A DNA stretch of 30,690 nt from an uncultured Bacilli bacterium (GTDB lineage: Bacteria; Bacillota_I; Bacilli_A; RF39; UBA660). Made by a program: the position numbers and the translations under genes. The stretch is taken from NCBI GenBank assembly GCA_944336815.1, contig CALVLG010000002.1, positions 1 through 30,690 on the forward strand, in the 5' to 3' direction. The notes beneath the pieces were generated by a model. The model ran no database searches and was not told the DNA's origin. It saw only the letters and a list, made by a program, of their open reading frames with translations. Positions 8,235 through 14,844 of the stretch are shown here, one piece after another (the first letter of the stretch is position 1; every line of letters starts with the position of its first letter).

Positions 8235-9452
8235 ATGTATGAAAGAGAAGCCAAAGAAGTTATAGAAGAAATAAATCGAAATTTTAAAATATTACTTGTT
8301 GCGGGACCAAGACAGGTGGGAAAAACAACTTTACTTCTTGAGTTAAAACCAGAAAATATGAATTATGTCTCTTTAGATGATGAAATATTACGAAATCAAG
8401 CAATTGAAGATCCCCATCTTTTTTTAGAAGAACACCCTTATCCTTTATTAATTGATGAAGTGCAATATGCTCCGAATTTATTTTCGTATATCAAAATGAA
8501 AGTTGATGAAGTAAAGGACAATGGGATGTACTGGCTTACAGGTTCTCAACAATTTGAGTTAATGAAAAATGCTAGTGAATCACTTGCTGGAAGAGTAGGT
8601 ATTGTTAATTTAAACAGTTTTACTTATTCAGAAATTGTTCAAAATAATAAAAAAACTTTATTTGAACCAGATAAAATCACTAAAAGTCTTCCGATAAATG
8701 TAAATGATTTGTTTGAAAAAATTTTTAAAGGAGGAATGCCAGAATTATATAATAATTCCGAGTTAAGAAGAGAGTTATACTTTCAAGGATATATTGACAC
8801 ATATATTTCCCGCGATGTAAGACAAATTACAGAAGTTGGTAATTTAGAAGCCTTTAAAAAATTCATGGTCAGTATGGCTAGTAGAACTGGTGAACAATTA
8901 AATTATACATCCATAGCTCTTGATGCCGGTATAAGTGTTCCAACTGTCAAGTCATGGATTTCTATTTTAATTTCATCTGGCTTAGTTTATTTACTAGAGC
9001 CTTATTTATCTTCTGAATTAAAAAGAATAACGCACACTCCTAAAATAATTTTTATGGATACAGGACTTGCTTGTTTTTTAGCTGGTTGGGATAGTGCTAG
9101 AGAATTACAGTTAAGCAGTAATGCAGGTCATTTTTTAGAAACATATATTATTAGTGATATTATCAAATCATATAATGCTCGCGGTTTAAGACCAAACATA
9201 AGTTATTATCGGGATAAAGAAAAAAATGAAATAGATTTAATTTTTTACAAAAACAATACATTATATCCTTTTGAAATTAAAAAGACCGCATCTCCAACCA
9301 AAAAAATGATTAAACATTTTGCTAAATTAATCGATACTAAGAAGAAAATTGGTTCAGGAGGTATTATTTGCTTTTATGACGAATTATTAAAGTTAGACGA
9401 AAATAATTATATTGTTCCTATTGCTTCTGTAATTAATCGTTCAAAAGAATAG
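8235..9452 (+). CDS. ATP-binding protein, AAA_14 and DUF4143 domains
   Basis: This 405-residue protein belongs to a widespread family of unknown cellular role. The N-terminal AAA domain has Walker A GPRQVGKT (24-31) and Walker B LLIDEVQ (71-77), with a sensor-like TGSQ. The C-terminal DUF4143 part has the expected core near residues 180-300. It ends in a PD-(D/E)xK-like signature: EIDLIF, then FEIKK about a dozen residues later. Nuclease activity has not been shown for the family as far as I know. The gene has its own promoter with three 23-bp repeats and its own terminator. It sits alone between an ion pump and spore-coat genes, so it looks like an independent, possibly horizontally acquired cassette. 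Confidence 0.88.
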   Translation: MYEREAKEVIEEINRNFKILLVAGPRQVGKTTLLLELKPENMNYVSLDDEILRNQAIEDPHLFLEEHPYPLLIDEVQYAPNLFSYIKMKVDEVKDNGMYWLTGSQQFELMKNASESLAGRVGIVNLNSFTYSEIVQNNKKTLFEPDKITKSLPINVNDLFEKIFKGGMPELYNNSELRRELYFQGYIDTYISRDVRQITEVGNLEAFKKFMVSMASRTGEQLNYTSIALDAGISVPTVKSWISILISSGLVYLLEPYLSSELKRITHTPKIIFMDTGLACFLAGWDSARELQLSSNAGHFLETYIISDIIKSYNARGLRPNISYYRDKEKNEIDLIFYKNNTLYPFEIKKTASPTKKMIKHFAKLIDTKKKIGSGGIICFYDELLKLDENNYIVPIASVINRSKE

Positions 9453-9460
9453 TATAGTTT

Positions 9461-9483
9461 AAACACCCATAAGGTGTTTTTTT
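9461..9483 (+). terminator. Rho-independent terminator after the DUF4143 ATPase gene
   Basis: AAACACC (9461-9467) pairs with GGTGTTT (9473-9479) around CATAA and is followed by T residues. It isolates the ATPase gene from the cotJ genes. Confidence 0.8.
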
Positions 9484-9542
9484 GGTTGATGGCCCATACA
9501 ACAAATAAAAACTTGAGTACAATAATATGAGGAGGAAAGAAA

Positions 9543-9995
9543 ATGTTGTTTGATAACACAGATTTTAATTATGAAATGGGCTTTTTTAAAATACCTGGCA
9601 GTGATTTTAACCAAGAAAACATCGTTCGCGAAGGCAAATTTTTAAGTCCTGAAGAAGGCTTTTTAAGAGGTAACTTAATGAAAGATGAGTACGTTCCATA
9701 TAAAGATTATACTTATTTTAAACTAGTGCCTCAAAACGAACAAGAAACTTTACTATTTAAACTTATGGCATATTCTTTTGCTATTAATGATTTGAATTTA
9801 TATTTAGATTTACACCCAGAAGATCAAAAGGCGTATGATTTATTCAAAAAATATGTTAAAGAAAAAAATGCCATCGAAGAAGGATACATTGCTAAATATG
9901 GGCCAATGACTGTAACGGAAACTGAAAGTCCTAAATTTAGTTGGCTTAAAAACCCTTGGCCATGGGATAATATGGGAGGTAGTATGTATGTTTAA
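9543..9995 (+). CDS. cotJB: Spore coat protein, CotJA-CotJB fusion
   Basis: The 150-residue product contains two cotJ modules. Residues about 34-57 resemble CotJA: LSPEEGFLRGNL, then a VPY segment, matching the SPEEAL-GTL-PY pattern. Residues about 67-141 resemble CotJB, with INDLNLYLDLHPEDQKA, a KYGPMT segment and the closing NPWPWD. In Bacillus these are separate proteins of the inner spore coat, working with CotJC. The start ATG follows a strong GAGGAGGAAAG. The end overlaps the start of cotJC by eight bases, so translation is coupled. The CotJA part is short and divergent, so the fusion is likely but not proven. Whether this organism forms spores cannot be judged from here. Confidence 0.8.
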   Translation: MLFDNTDFNYEMGFFKIPGSDFNQENIVREGKFLSPEEGFLRGNLMKDEYVPYKDYTYFKLVPQNEQETLLFKLMAYSFAINDLNLYLDLHPEDQKAYDLFKKYVKEKNAIEEGYIAKYGPMTVTETESPKFSWLKNPWPWDNMGGSMYV

Positions 9996-10545
9996 ATATG
10001 TTAAACACTTAAATTATCCAATTAATATTCAAAAAAAAGATTTAAAAATGGCCAAATTATTATTAACTCAACTAGGTGGAGCTAACGGCGAACTAGCAGC
10101 TTCTCTTCGTTACTTTTGTCAAAAATTTACGATGCCTGATGAAAAAGGCAAATCACTCTTAAATGATATTGCTACCGAAGAATTAGGTCATTGTGAAATG
10201 ATTTCAACTATGGTTCACCAATTAACCCAAAATGCGACAATCGAAGAATTAAAAGCAAATGGTCTCGAGTCTCTATACACAAAACATGGTAAAGGAATTT
10301 ATCCAACTGATTCTTTTGGTAATCCATTTACTGTAACTTACTTTGCTGTAACAGGGGACATAATAGCTGATTTATCGGAAGACATGGCTGCTGAACAAAA
10401 AGCAAGAGCAACTTATGAAAACTTAATTAATCTAACAAATGATAAAGATATTATTGGCGTTTTACTTTTTTTAAGGCAAAGAGAAATCGTCCATTTTAAC
10501 CGCTTCAAAGAATTATATGATCATTATAAACAAAAAGGATATTAA
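9988..10545 (+). CDS. cotJC: CotJC, manganese-catalase-family spore coat protein
   Basis: This 185-residue four-helix di-metal protein resembles CotJC of the manganese catalase family. Candidate metal ligands are E35 (in GGANGELAASLRYF), E65 and H68 (in ATEELGHCEM), E136 (in AAEQKARATYENL) and H169 (in REIVHFNRF). The set is complete, so catalase-like peroxide decomposition is possible. Members are spore-coat components in Bacillus, but relatives also occur in non-spore-formers. It begins inside the end of the cotJAB gene, and a terminator follows. Length is normal for CotJC. Confidence 0.92.
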   Translation: MFKYVKHLNYPINIQKKDLKMAKLLLTQLGGANGELAASLRYFCQKFTMPDEKGKSLLNDIATEELGHCEMISTMVHQLTQNATIEELKANGLESLYTKHGKGIYPTDSFGNPFTVTYFAVTGDIIADLSEDMAAEQKARATYENLINLTNDKDIIGVLLFLRQREIVHFNRFKELYDHYKQKGY

Positions 10546-10552
10546 ATTAACG

Positions 10553-10578
10553 AAAAGAGATGAAAAGTCTCTTTTTTT
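10553..10578 (+). terminator. Rho-independent terminator after cotJC
   Basis: AAAGAGA (10554-10560) pairs with TCTCTTT (10568-10574) and runs into a T tract. It is followed at once by GTGGTACACTAT, whose TACACT (10583-10588) may be the -10 box of the next gene. The GTCTCTTTTTTTG portion is shared with the repeats at 25517 and 30594. Confidence 0.75.
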
Positions 10579-10611
10579 GTGGTACACTATTAGTAGTTAG
10601 GAGCGTTTAAT

Positions 10612-11172
10612 ATGGTAAAAAAAATAATGAAAAAAGAAACAAAAAAACAACCGAAAGCTGAGCCAAACCTTTTAGGGCCTAGTAGATATATTGGAATCGC
10701 CATTGCCCTTTTAAGTGTCATCTTAATTGCTTTAACTCTTGCTATTAAATTTGGCAGTACCCAAAATATAGACTATTCTAAAAGTTATCTAGTTGATAAA
10801 AAAATTGCTACGGAAATAAAATGTAATGATTTATCAAATGCCATAACTGGTGAAGAAAGTTTCATTTTTGTGACAACCTTAAATGATGAAAATGAATACA
10901 AATTAGAAAAAGATTTAAAAAAAGTAATTGGGGAAAATCGTTTAAATGATAAATTTTATGTTTATGTAGATGATCCATCATGTGGTTCTTTAAGTGATAT
11001 TACTACAAATGCCAGTATTAACTTAAAACTACAAGAAAAAATCACGCAAGTTCCAACTATCCTTTATTATAAAGATGGTAGTCTTGTTGACTATGTTGAA
11101 AGAGTAGATGAAAACATGATGGAAGCAGCTGATTTCGTTCAACTACTAGACATATATGAACTAACAAAATAG
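10612..11172 (+). CDS. Membrane-anchored thioredoxin-fold protein lacking CxxC
   Basis: The 186-residue product has a Lys-rich cytoplasmic N-terminus, one membrane helix (about 25-46) and an extracytoplasmic domain. The domain ends in a thioredoxin-like pattern: QVPTILYYKDGSLVDYVER, where P147 would be the cis-proline. No CxxC motif exists, and the only cysteines in the domain are C70 and C123, so ordinary disulfide chemistry is unlikely unless these two pair. It may be a redox-inactive or atypical thioredoxin-like protein; the exact role is unknown. AGGAG lies eight bases before the ATG. A short gap leads to trmL, so the two are probably co-transcribed. Confidence 0.7.
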   Translation: MVKKIMKKETKKQPKAEPNLLGPSRYIGIAIALLSVILIALTLAIKFGSTQNIDYSKSYLVDKKIATEIKCNDLSNAITGEESFIFVTTLNDENEYKLEKDLKKVIGENRLNDKFYVYVDDPSCGSLSDITTNASINLKLQEKITQVPTILYYKDGSLVDYVERVDENMMEAADFVQLLDIYELTK

Positions 11173-11195
11173 TTCTTTTTTTTGGAGGCAGAAAA

Positions 11196-11714
11196 ATGTT
11201 AAACATTGTTTTATTTGAACCAGAGATTCCCGGAAATACGGGCAATATTATGCGAACTTGTGTTGCAACGCATACCAAACTTCATTTAATTAAGCCATTA
11301 GGCTTTTCCCTTGATGAAAAATATATTAGAAGAAGTGGTGTCAACTACATAGATAACTGTCACTATACCGTATACGAAAACTGGGAAGATTTCATTAGCC
11401 AAAATAAAGGGACGATGTATTTTTTTACTAGGTATGGCCATCATCCTCATTCTGATTTTGACTATAGTAACCCAAACGAAAATATTTATTTAGTTTTTGG
11501 TAAAGAAAGTACTGGTATTCCAAGGAGTATTTTAAAACCACATTTAGATACATGTGCGAGAATTCCTATGACTGATAAAGTCCGTGCTTTAAACTTATCT
11601 AATTCAGTCGCGATTGTTTTATATGAAGCCCTAAGACAACAAAATTACTTAGACTTACTACGCGAAGAACCCCATAAAGGTCCGCATTTTATTGAAGATT
11701 ATGAAGGAGAATAA
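11196..11714 (+). CDS. trmL: tRNA (cytidine/uridine-2'-O-)-methyltransferase TrmL
   Basis: TrmL is a SPOUT-class enzyme that 2'-O-methylates the wobble base 34 of certain leucine tRNAs using S-adenosylmethionine. The 172-residue size is usual for the single-domain TrmL (YibK/CspR) group. The SPOUT motifs are clear: EPEIPGNTGNIMRTC near the start, LVFGKESTGIP in the middle and RALNLSNSVAIVLYEALRQ at the end, the last two forming the trefoil-knot cofactor site. GGAGG precedes the ATG. A two-base gap separates it from the next zinc-ribbon gene, indicating one transcript. Confidence 0.95.
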   Translation: MLNIVLFEPEIPGNTGNIMRTCVATHTKLHLIKPLGFSLDEKYIRRSGVNYIDNCHYTVYENWEDFISQNKGTMYFFTRYGHHPHSDFDYSNPNENIYLVFGKESTGIPRSILKPHLDTCARIPMTDKVRALNLSNSVAIVLYEALRQQNYLDLLREEPHKGPHFIEDYEGE

Positions 11715-11716
11715 TA

Positions 11717-11989
11717 ATGCACTGCAAAAGATGTGGCAAAGCAATCGGTACTGATAGGGGTATATGTCCTTTTTGTGGGGCGATGCTAAGTAAAGAACAA
11801 ATGGCCATTTATAAACAAGATAAAAAAGAAAATATGTATAAACCAGAAATGCTCACTGAAAAATATGGTGAAAAACCGCAAGTATATGAAAAAAGACCAA
11901 ATGATACCAAATACGTTTGGATAATTATAGGCTTATTTGTTATTTTACTTGTTTTAATCATTTTATTATTTTTAAGTATGAATTCTTAA
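11717..11989 (+). CDS. Zinc-ribbon single-pass membrane protein
   Basis: This 90-residue protein has an N-terminal zinc ribbon (C3, C6, C17, C20; CKRCG then CPFCG). A charged linker of about 40 residues follows, and then one hydrophobic helix (about 66-87) close to the C-terminus. The topology suggests a tail-anchored protein with the zinc ribbon in the cytoplasm. Small proteins of this design are common in Bacillota, and no specific function can be assigned. It starts two bases after trmL behind GAAGGAGAA. Its stop is directly followed by the hairpin that overlaps the next gene's start. Confidence 0.75.
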   Translation: MHCKRCGKAIGTDRGICPFCGAMLSKEQMAIYKQDKKENMYKPEMLTEKYGEKPQVYEKRPNDTKYVWIIIGLFVILLVLIILLFLSMNS

Positions 11990-11990
11990 G

Positions 11991-12057
11991 ATTTTTCCAC
12001 ATTAAAAGTAAGAGGGATAATATGCAAATACTTTTACTTTGTGGAAAAATTTTTTTT
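11991..12057 (+). promoter_or_regulatory. Terminator-like hairpin enclosing the next gene's RBS and start codon
   Basis: ATTTTTCCACA (11991-12001) is perfectly complementary to TGTGGAAAAAT (12040-12050). An inner AAGTAA pairs with TTACTT. Eight T residues (12050-12057) follow. The ribosome binding site AGAGGG and the ATG at 12022 lie in the loop. The structure could terminate transcription of the trmL/zinc-ribbon message within the next coding region, or control access to that start. Confidence 0.65.
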
Positions 12058-12537
12058 GCGCGTATTTTAGATGTTACCATTGCTACTTTTCGGCAAAATA
12101 TTATGCTAAAAGGCAAAATGTTTGTCGGAGCATTTCTTGCCTTCTTAGAAATTTTGATTTGGTTTTTCATTGCCAGAGAAGCCTTACTTATTCCCATTCA
12201 TAATTTATGGATTCCCGTTTCTTATTCTCTTGGCTATGCCACTGGTACGCTTCTAGGTGCTTACTTATCTAAAACTTTTATTAAAGGGGTGATTGGAATT
12301 CAAGTTATAACTGATGAAAACAAAAAAGAAATTATCACAGCTTTAAAAATGCGGGGGTATAGTTTTAATATATTACATTTAGAAAGCGGTTACAAAAGTA
12401 CACCTAAAATATTAATCTTTTTTGAAGTAAATAAAAAAAGTCTTAAAAAACTAACCAATTTAATTCAAAAAAACGATCCAGATGCTTTTATTACCATCAG
12501 CGATACAAGAAGAGTTTATAATGGTTTTGTAAAATAA
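12022..12537 (+). CDS. UPF0316 / DUF2179 family membrane protein
   Basis: The 171-residue product has three N-terminal membrane helices (about 1-22, 31-50, 58-80). The signature GKIFFARILDVTIATFR lies in the first, and LGYATGTLLGAYL lies in the third. A soluble C-terminal DUF2179-like domain of about 85 residues follows. The family's function is unknown. The frame stays open upstream to 11917. However, that extension would overlap the zinc-ribbon gene and add a non-family segment, while the ATG at 12022 has AGAGGG in front and matches where family members begin. The start codon is inside a strong hairpin loop. A strong promoter for the rimP operon begins at the stop codon. Confidence 0.85.
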   Translation: MQILLLCGKIFFARILDVTIATFRQNIMLKGKMFVGAFLAFLEILIWFFIAREALLIPIHNLWIPVSYSLGYATGTLLGAYLSKTFIKGVIGIQVITDENKKEIITALKMRGYSFNILHLESGYKSTPKILIFFEVNKKSLKKLTNLIQKNDPDAFITISDTRRVYNGFVK

Positions 12538-12566
12538 TTTACAAATAGAAAAAAAGTTGTTATAAT
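12538..12566 (+). promoter_or_regulatory. Promoter of the rimP-nusA-infB operon
   Basis: TTTACA (12538-12543) and a perfect TATAAT (12561-12566) are separated by 17 bases. Transcription would start near 12573 and pass through the hairpin at 12582-12604. Confidence 0.8.
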
Positions 12567-12581
12567 ACGATTGACAGATTT

Positions 12582-12606
12582 AAGTGGGCAGAAAACTCCC
12601 ACTTTT
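12582..12606 (+). promoter_or_regulatory. Leader hairpin before rimP (possible attenuator)
   Basis: AAGTGGG (12582-12588) pairs with CCCACTT (12598-12604), followed by TTATTATT. It lies just after the predicted transcript start and before the rimP ribosome binding site. A weak terminator or 5' stabilising hairpin is plausible. Control by NusA, encoded downstream, is inference. Confidence 0.5.
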
Positions 12607-12632
12607 ATTATTGGAGAGGGTGAGTCAAAAAA

Positions 12633-12881
12633 GTGTTAGAAAAAATTAAAGAGGCTTTAAAAGAACCAATGGCCAAGATGGATATTGTGGTTGATGATAT
12701 TACTTTTGACAAAGAAGGATCATACTATTTTTTAAGAATTACTTTAGATAAAGTAAACGGTTTAGATTTGGATACCGTAGTTGAAGCAACAAACGTGATT
12801 AATCCAATATTAGACGATTTAGATATTATTGAAGAATCATACATATTAGATGTATCCAGTAAAGAACGAGGAGGAGAGTAA
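12633..12881 (+). CDS. rimP: Short RimP, N-terminal domain only
   Basis: RimP helps assemble the 30S subunit. This 82-residue protein keeps only the N-terminal alpha/beta domain. Family hallmarks are FLRITLDKVNGLDLDTVVEATNVINPIL and YILDVSS, the latter matching the LEVSSPG strand. Usual RimP is about 150 residues with a C-terminal SH3-like domain, which is absent here. The stop is directly followed by the nusA ATG, leaving no room for a decayed remainder, so this looks like a settled deletion, not a frameshift. Start is GTG after GGAGAGGGTGAG. Position before nusA is the conserved one for rimP, which strongly supports the call. Confidence 0.85.
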   Translation: MLEKIKEALKEPMAKMDIVVDDITFDKEGSYYFLRITLDKVNGLDLDTVVEATNVINPILDDLDIIEESYILDVSSKERGGE

Positions 12882-14003
12882 ATGAACGCGAAAGAATTTA
12901 TTAAAGCATTAAATAATATTACGGAAGAAAAAAATATTAGCAAAGATATTGTCTTTGAAGCAATGGAACTTGCTTTAGCAACAGCTTATAAGAAAAATTT
13001 TGATTCTAAAACAAATGTTGAAGTAAAAATTAACCGTGAAACTGGGGATATTAAAGTCTATTCTTATTTTATCGTTGTTAATGAATATGATAATGGAACT
13101 GAAACAACCGATGAAGAAGGTAAAATAGTTAAAGTTCCGCCTACAATTAATCGTGATGCTCAAATGCTTTTAAGTGAAGCAAGAGAAATTGATCCAACGA
13201 TTGAAGTAGGTGAAAAAATTGAAAAAGAAGTAACGCCAAAAGATTTTGGCCGGGTTGCTGCTGGTACAGCTAAACAAGTATTAACCCAAAAAATAAGAGA
13301 AGCGGAAAGAGCATCTATTATGGAAGAATTTCATGATAAAGCTGGTGAATTAATGCTTGGGATGCTTGCTATGGAAGATTCTAAAAACTATTATGTTGAT
13401 TTAGGAAAAACAAGAGCAATCTTACCAAAAAGTGAAATGATTCCTGATGAAGTTGTTAAAATGGGAACAAGTATTAAAGTTTATATTCAAAAAGTTGAAG
13501 AAACACCAAAAGGACCTTTAATTCTTTGTTCAAGAAAACACTATGGCTTTGTTAGAAGATTATTTGAAACTGAAATTCCTGAACTAGTTGATGGTACAAT
13601 TGAATTATATTCAGTTGTTAGAGAACCTGGTATTCGTAGCAAAGTTGCCGTTTTCTCAAGAGATGAAAGAGTAGACCCAATCGGTGCTTGTATTGGGGCC
13701 GGTGGTAGTAGAATTGCTAACATTTTAAAAGAACTAAATGGGGAAAAGGTTGATTTAATTCGCTACTCTGAAAACGCTGAAGAGTTTATCGCTAATGCCT
13801 TATCACCAGCTAAAAATGTCACTGTAAACATTCTAGACCCAATGAAAAAAGAAGCTCTAGCTATTGTTACTGATGATAACCTATCATTAGCTATTGGAAA
13901 AAAAGGTTCAAATATTAAATTAGCTAGTCGTTTAACTAAATATAAAATTGAAGTAAAAACTCTTGCTCAAATTAACGAAGAAGGAAATAAAGAAATCGTT
14001 TAG
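12882..14003 (+). CDS. nusA: Transcription termination/antitermination factor NusA
   Basis: NusA binds RNA polymerase and nascent RNA and modulates pausing and termination. The 373-residue product has an N-terminal polymerase-binding domain (about 1-145), an S1 domain (about 150-215), KH1 (about 245-300, with CIGAGGSRIANILKEL) and KH2 (about 315-365, with LAIGKKGSNIKLASRL). It lacks the C-terminal acidic repeats of enterobacterial NusA, as is normal in Bacillota. KH1 has GAGG where many homologues have GPRG or GxKG, a mild variation. It starts directly at the rimP stop behind GAGGAGAG. RnpM follows ten bases later. Confidence 0.96.
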   Translation: MNAKEFIKALNNITEEKNISKDIVFEAMELALATAYKKNFDSKTNVEVKINRETGDIKVYSYFIVVNEYDNGTETTDEEGKIVKVPPTINRDAQMLLSEAREIDPTIEVGEKIEKEVTPKDFGRVAAGTAKQVLTQKIREAERASIMEEFHDKAGELMLGMLAMEDSKNYYVDLGKTRAILPKSEMIPDEVVKMGTSIKVYIQKVEETPKGPLILCSRKHYGFVRRLFETEIPELVDGTIELYSVVREPGIRSKVAVFSRDERVDPIGACIGAGGSRIANILKELNGEKVDLIRYSENAEEFIANALSPAKNVTVNILDPMKKEALAIVTDDNLSLAIGKKGSNIKLASRLTKYKIEVKTLAQINEEGNKEIV

Positions 14004-14013
14004 GAGGTAATTT

Positions 14014-14277
14014 ATGAAACTAAAAAAAATTCCTATGCGAACTTGTGTTGTCACCAAAGAAAAATATCCTAAAAAAGAACTGATTCGGGTTGTTAGAACG
14101 CCAGAAAAAACAGTTATTGTTGATGAAACTGGCCGTCAAAACGGCAAAGGCGCATATCTAAAACTTTCTAAAGAAGTTATTTTGAAAGCCCAAAAAACAA
14201 AGGCTTTAGAACGAGCTTTAGAAGTAACCATTCCTGATAGTATCTATGAAGAATTAGAAAGAAAGGCTCAAGAATAA
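14014..14277 (+). CDS. rnpM: RNase P modulator RnpM (YlxR, DUF448)
   Basis: This 87-residue YlxR-family protein has the signature PMRTCVVTKEKYPKKELIRVVR, then DETGRQNGKGAYL. In Bacillus subtilis the homologue binds RNase P RNA and lowers its activity. The conserved basic and Gly-rich loops that contact RNA are present. GGAGG precedes the ATG. Its TAA stop shares a base with the ATG of the next gene (TAATG), so the two are translationally coupled. In most Bacillota the gene after rnpM is the L7Ae-like ylxQ, which is not here. Confidence 0.93.
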   Translation: MKLKKIPMRTCVVTKEKYPKKELIRVVRTPEKTVIVDETGRQNGKGAYLKLSKEVILKAQKTKALERALEVTIPDSIYEELERKAQE

Positions 14278-14828
14278 TGCCTGGTAAAAGAGAAGATTAT
14301 TTAACTTGGAATGAGTTTTTTATGGGTATGTCTCTTTTGGCTAGTAATCGTAGTAAAGATCCTAAAACGCAAGTAGGCGCGGCTATAATTAAAGATAATC
14401 ATGTCTTATCAGTTGGTTATAATGGTACACCTAAAGGCATGAGCGATGATGAAATGCCTTGGGATTCTATTGGGGAAGAAACAAATGATCTTTTAAAAAT
14501 AAAAAATAGTTTTGTTATTCATGCTGAAGCTAATGCTTTAAATAACCTTCCCATTGGGACCGATTTAACCGGTGCATCGATGTATGTTACTTTATCACCT
14601 TGTCCAGAATGTGCCAAACGAATAGCTCAAACAGGGATCAAGACCGTTTATTACTTACGTGATTATAAAAAAACCGACCAATTTCTTCTGACAAAAGCTA
14701 TTTTTAAATATGCTAATATTACTTTAACAAAACTTGAAGTTCCTGATTTACAAAGAAAATTATATGAGTTAGCTGATAGTTTAAATGATTTAAAAAAAGC
14801 TAACTATTCCAAAATAAGAAAAAAATAG
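14277..14828 (+). CDS. dCMP/cytidine deaminase-family protein
   Basis: This 183-residue zinc deaminase most resembles deoxycytidylate deaminase, which converts dCMP to dUMP for thymidylate synthesis. The zinc site is complete: H82 and E84 in HAEANAL, and C109/C112 in SPCPEC. An N-terminal SKDPKTQVGA block and the GYNGTPKGM loop are typical of dCMP deaminases. It overlaps the rnpM stop by one base and has no clear ribosome binding site of its own, so it depends on coupling. Finding it between rnpM and infB, where ylxQ normally lies, is unusual. A ComEB-type dCMP deaminase is the best fit. Confidence 0.9.
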   Translation: MPGKREDYLTWNEFFMGMSLLASNRSKDPKTQVGAAIIKDNHVLSVGYNGTPKGMSDDEMPWDSIGEETNDLLKIKNSFVIHAEANALNNLPIGTDLTGASMYVTLSPCPECAKRIAQTGIKTVYYLRDYKKTDQFLLTKAIFKYANITLTKLEVPDLQRKLYELADSLNDLKKANYSKIRKK

Positions 14829-14844
14829 AAAGGATGTGTGTAAT

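Noticed and set aside
11917..12021. Upstream extension of the UPF0316 gene
   Set aside because: It would overlap the zinc-ribbon gene by 73 bases and adds residues unlike the family. The ATG at 12022 has a ribosome binding site and matches where family similarity begins.
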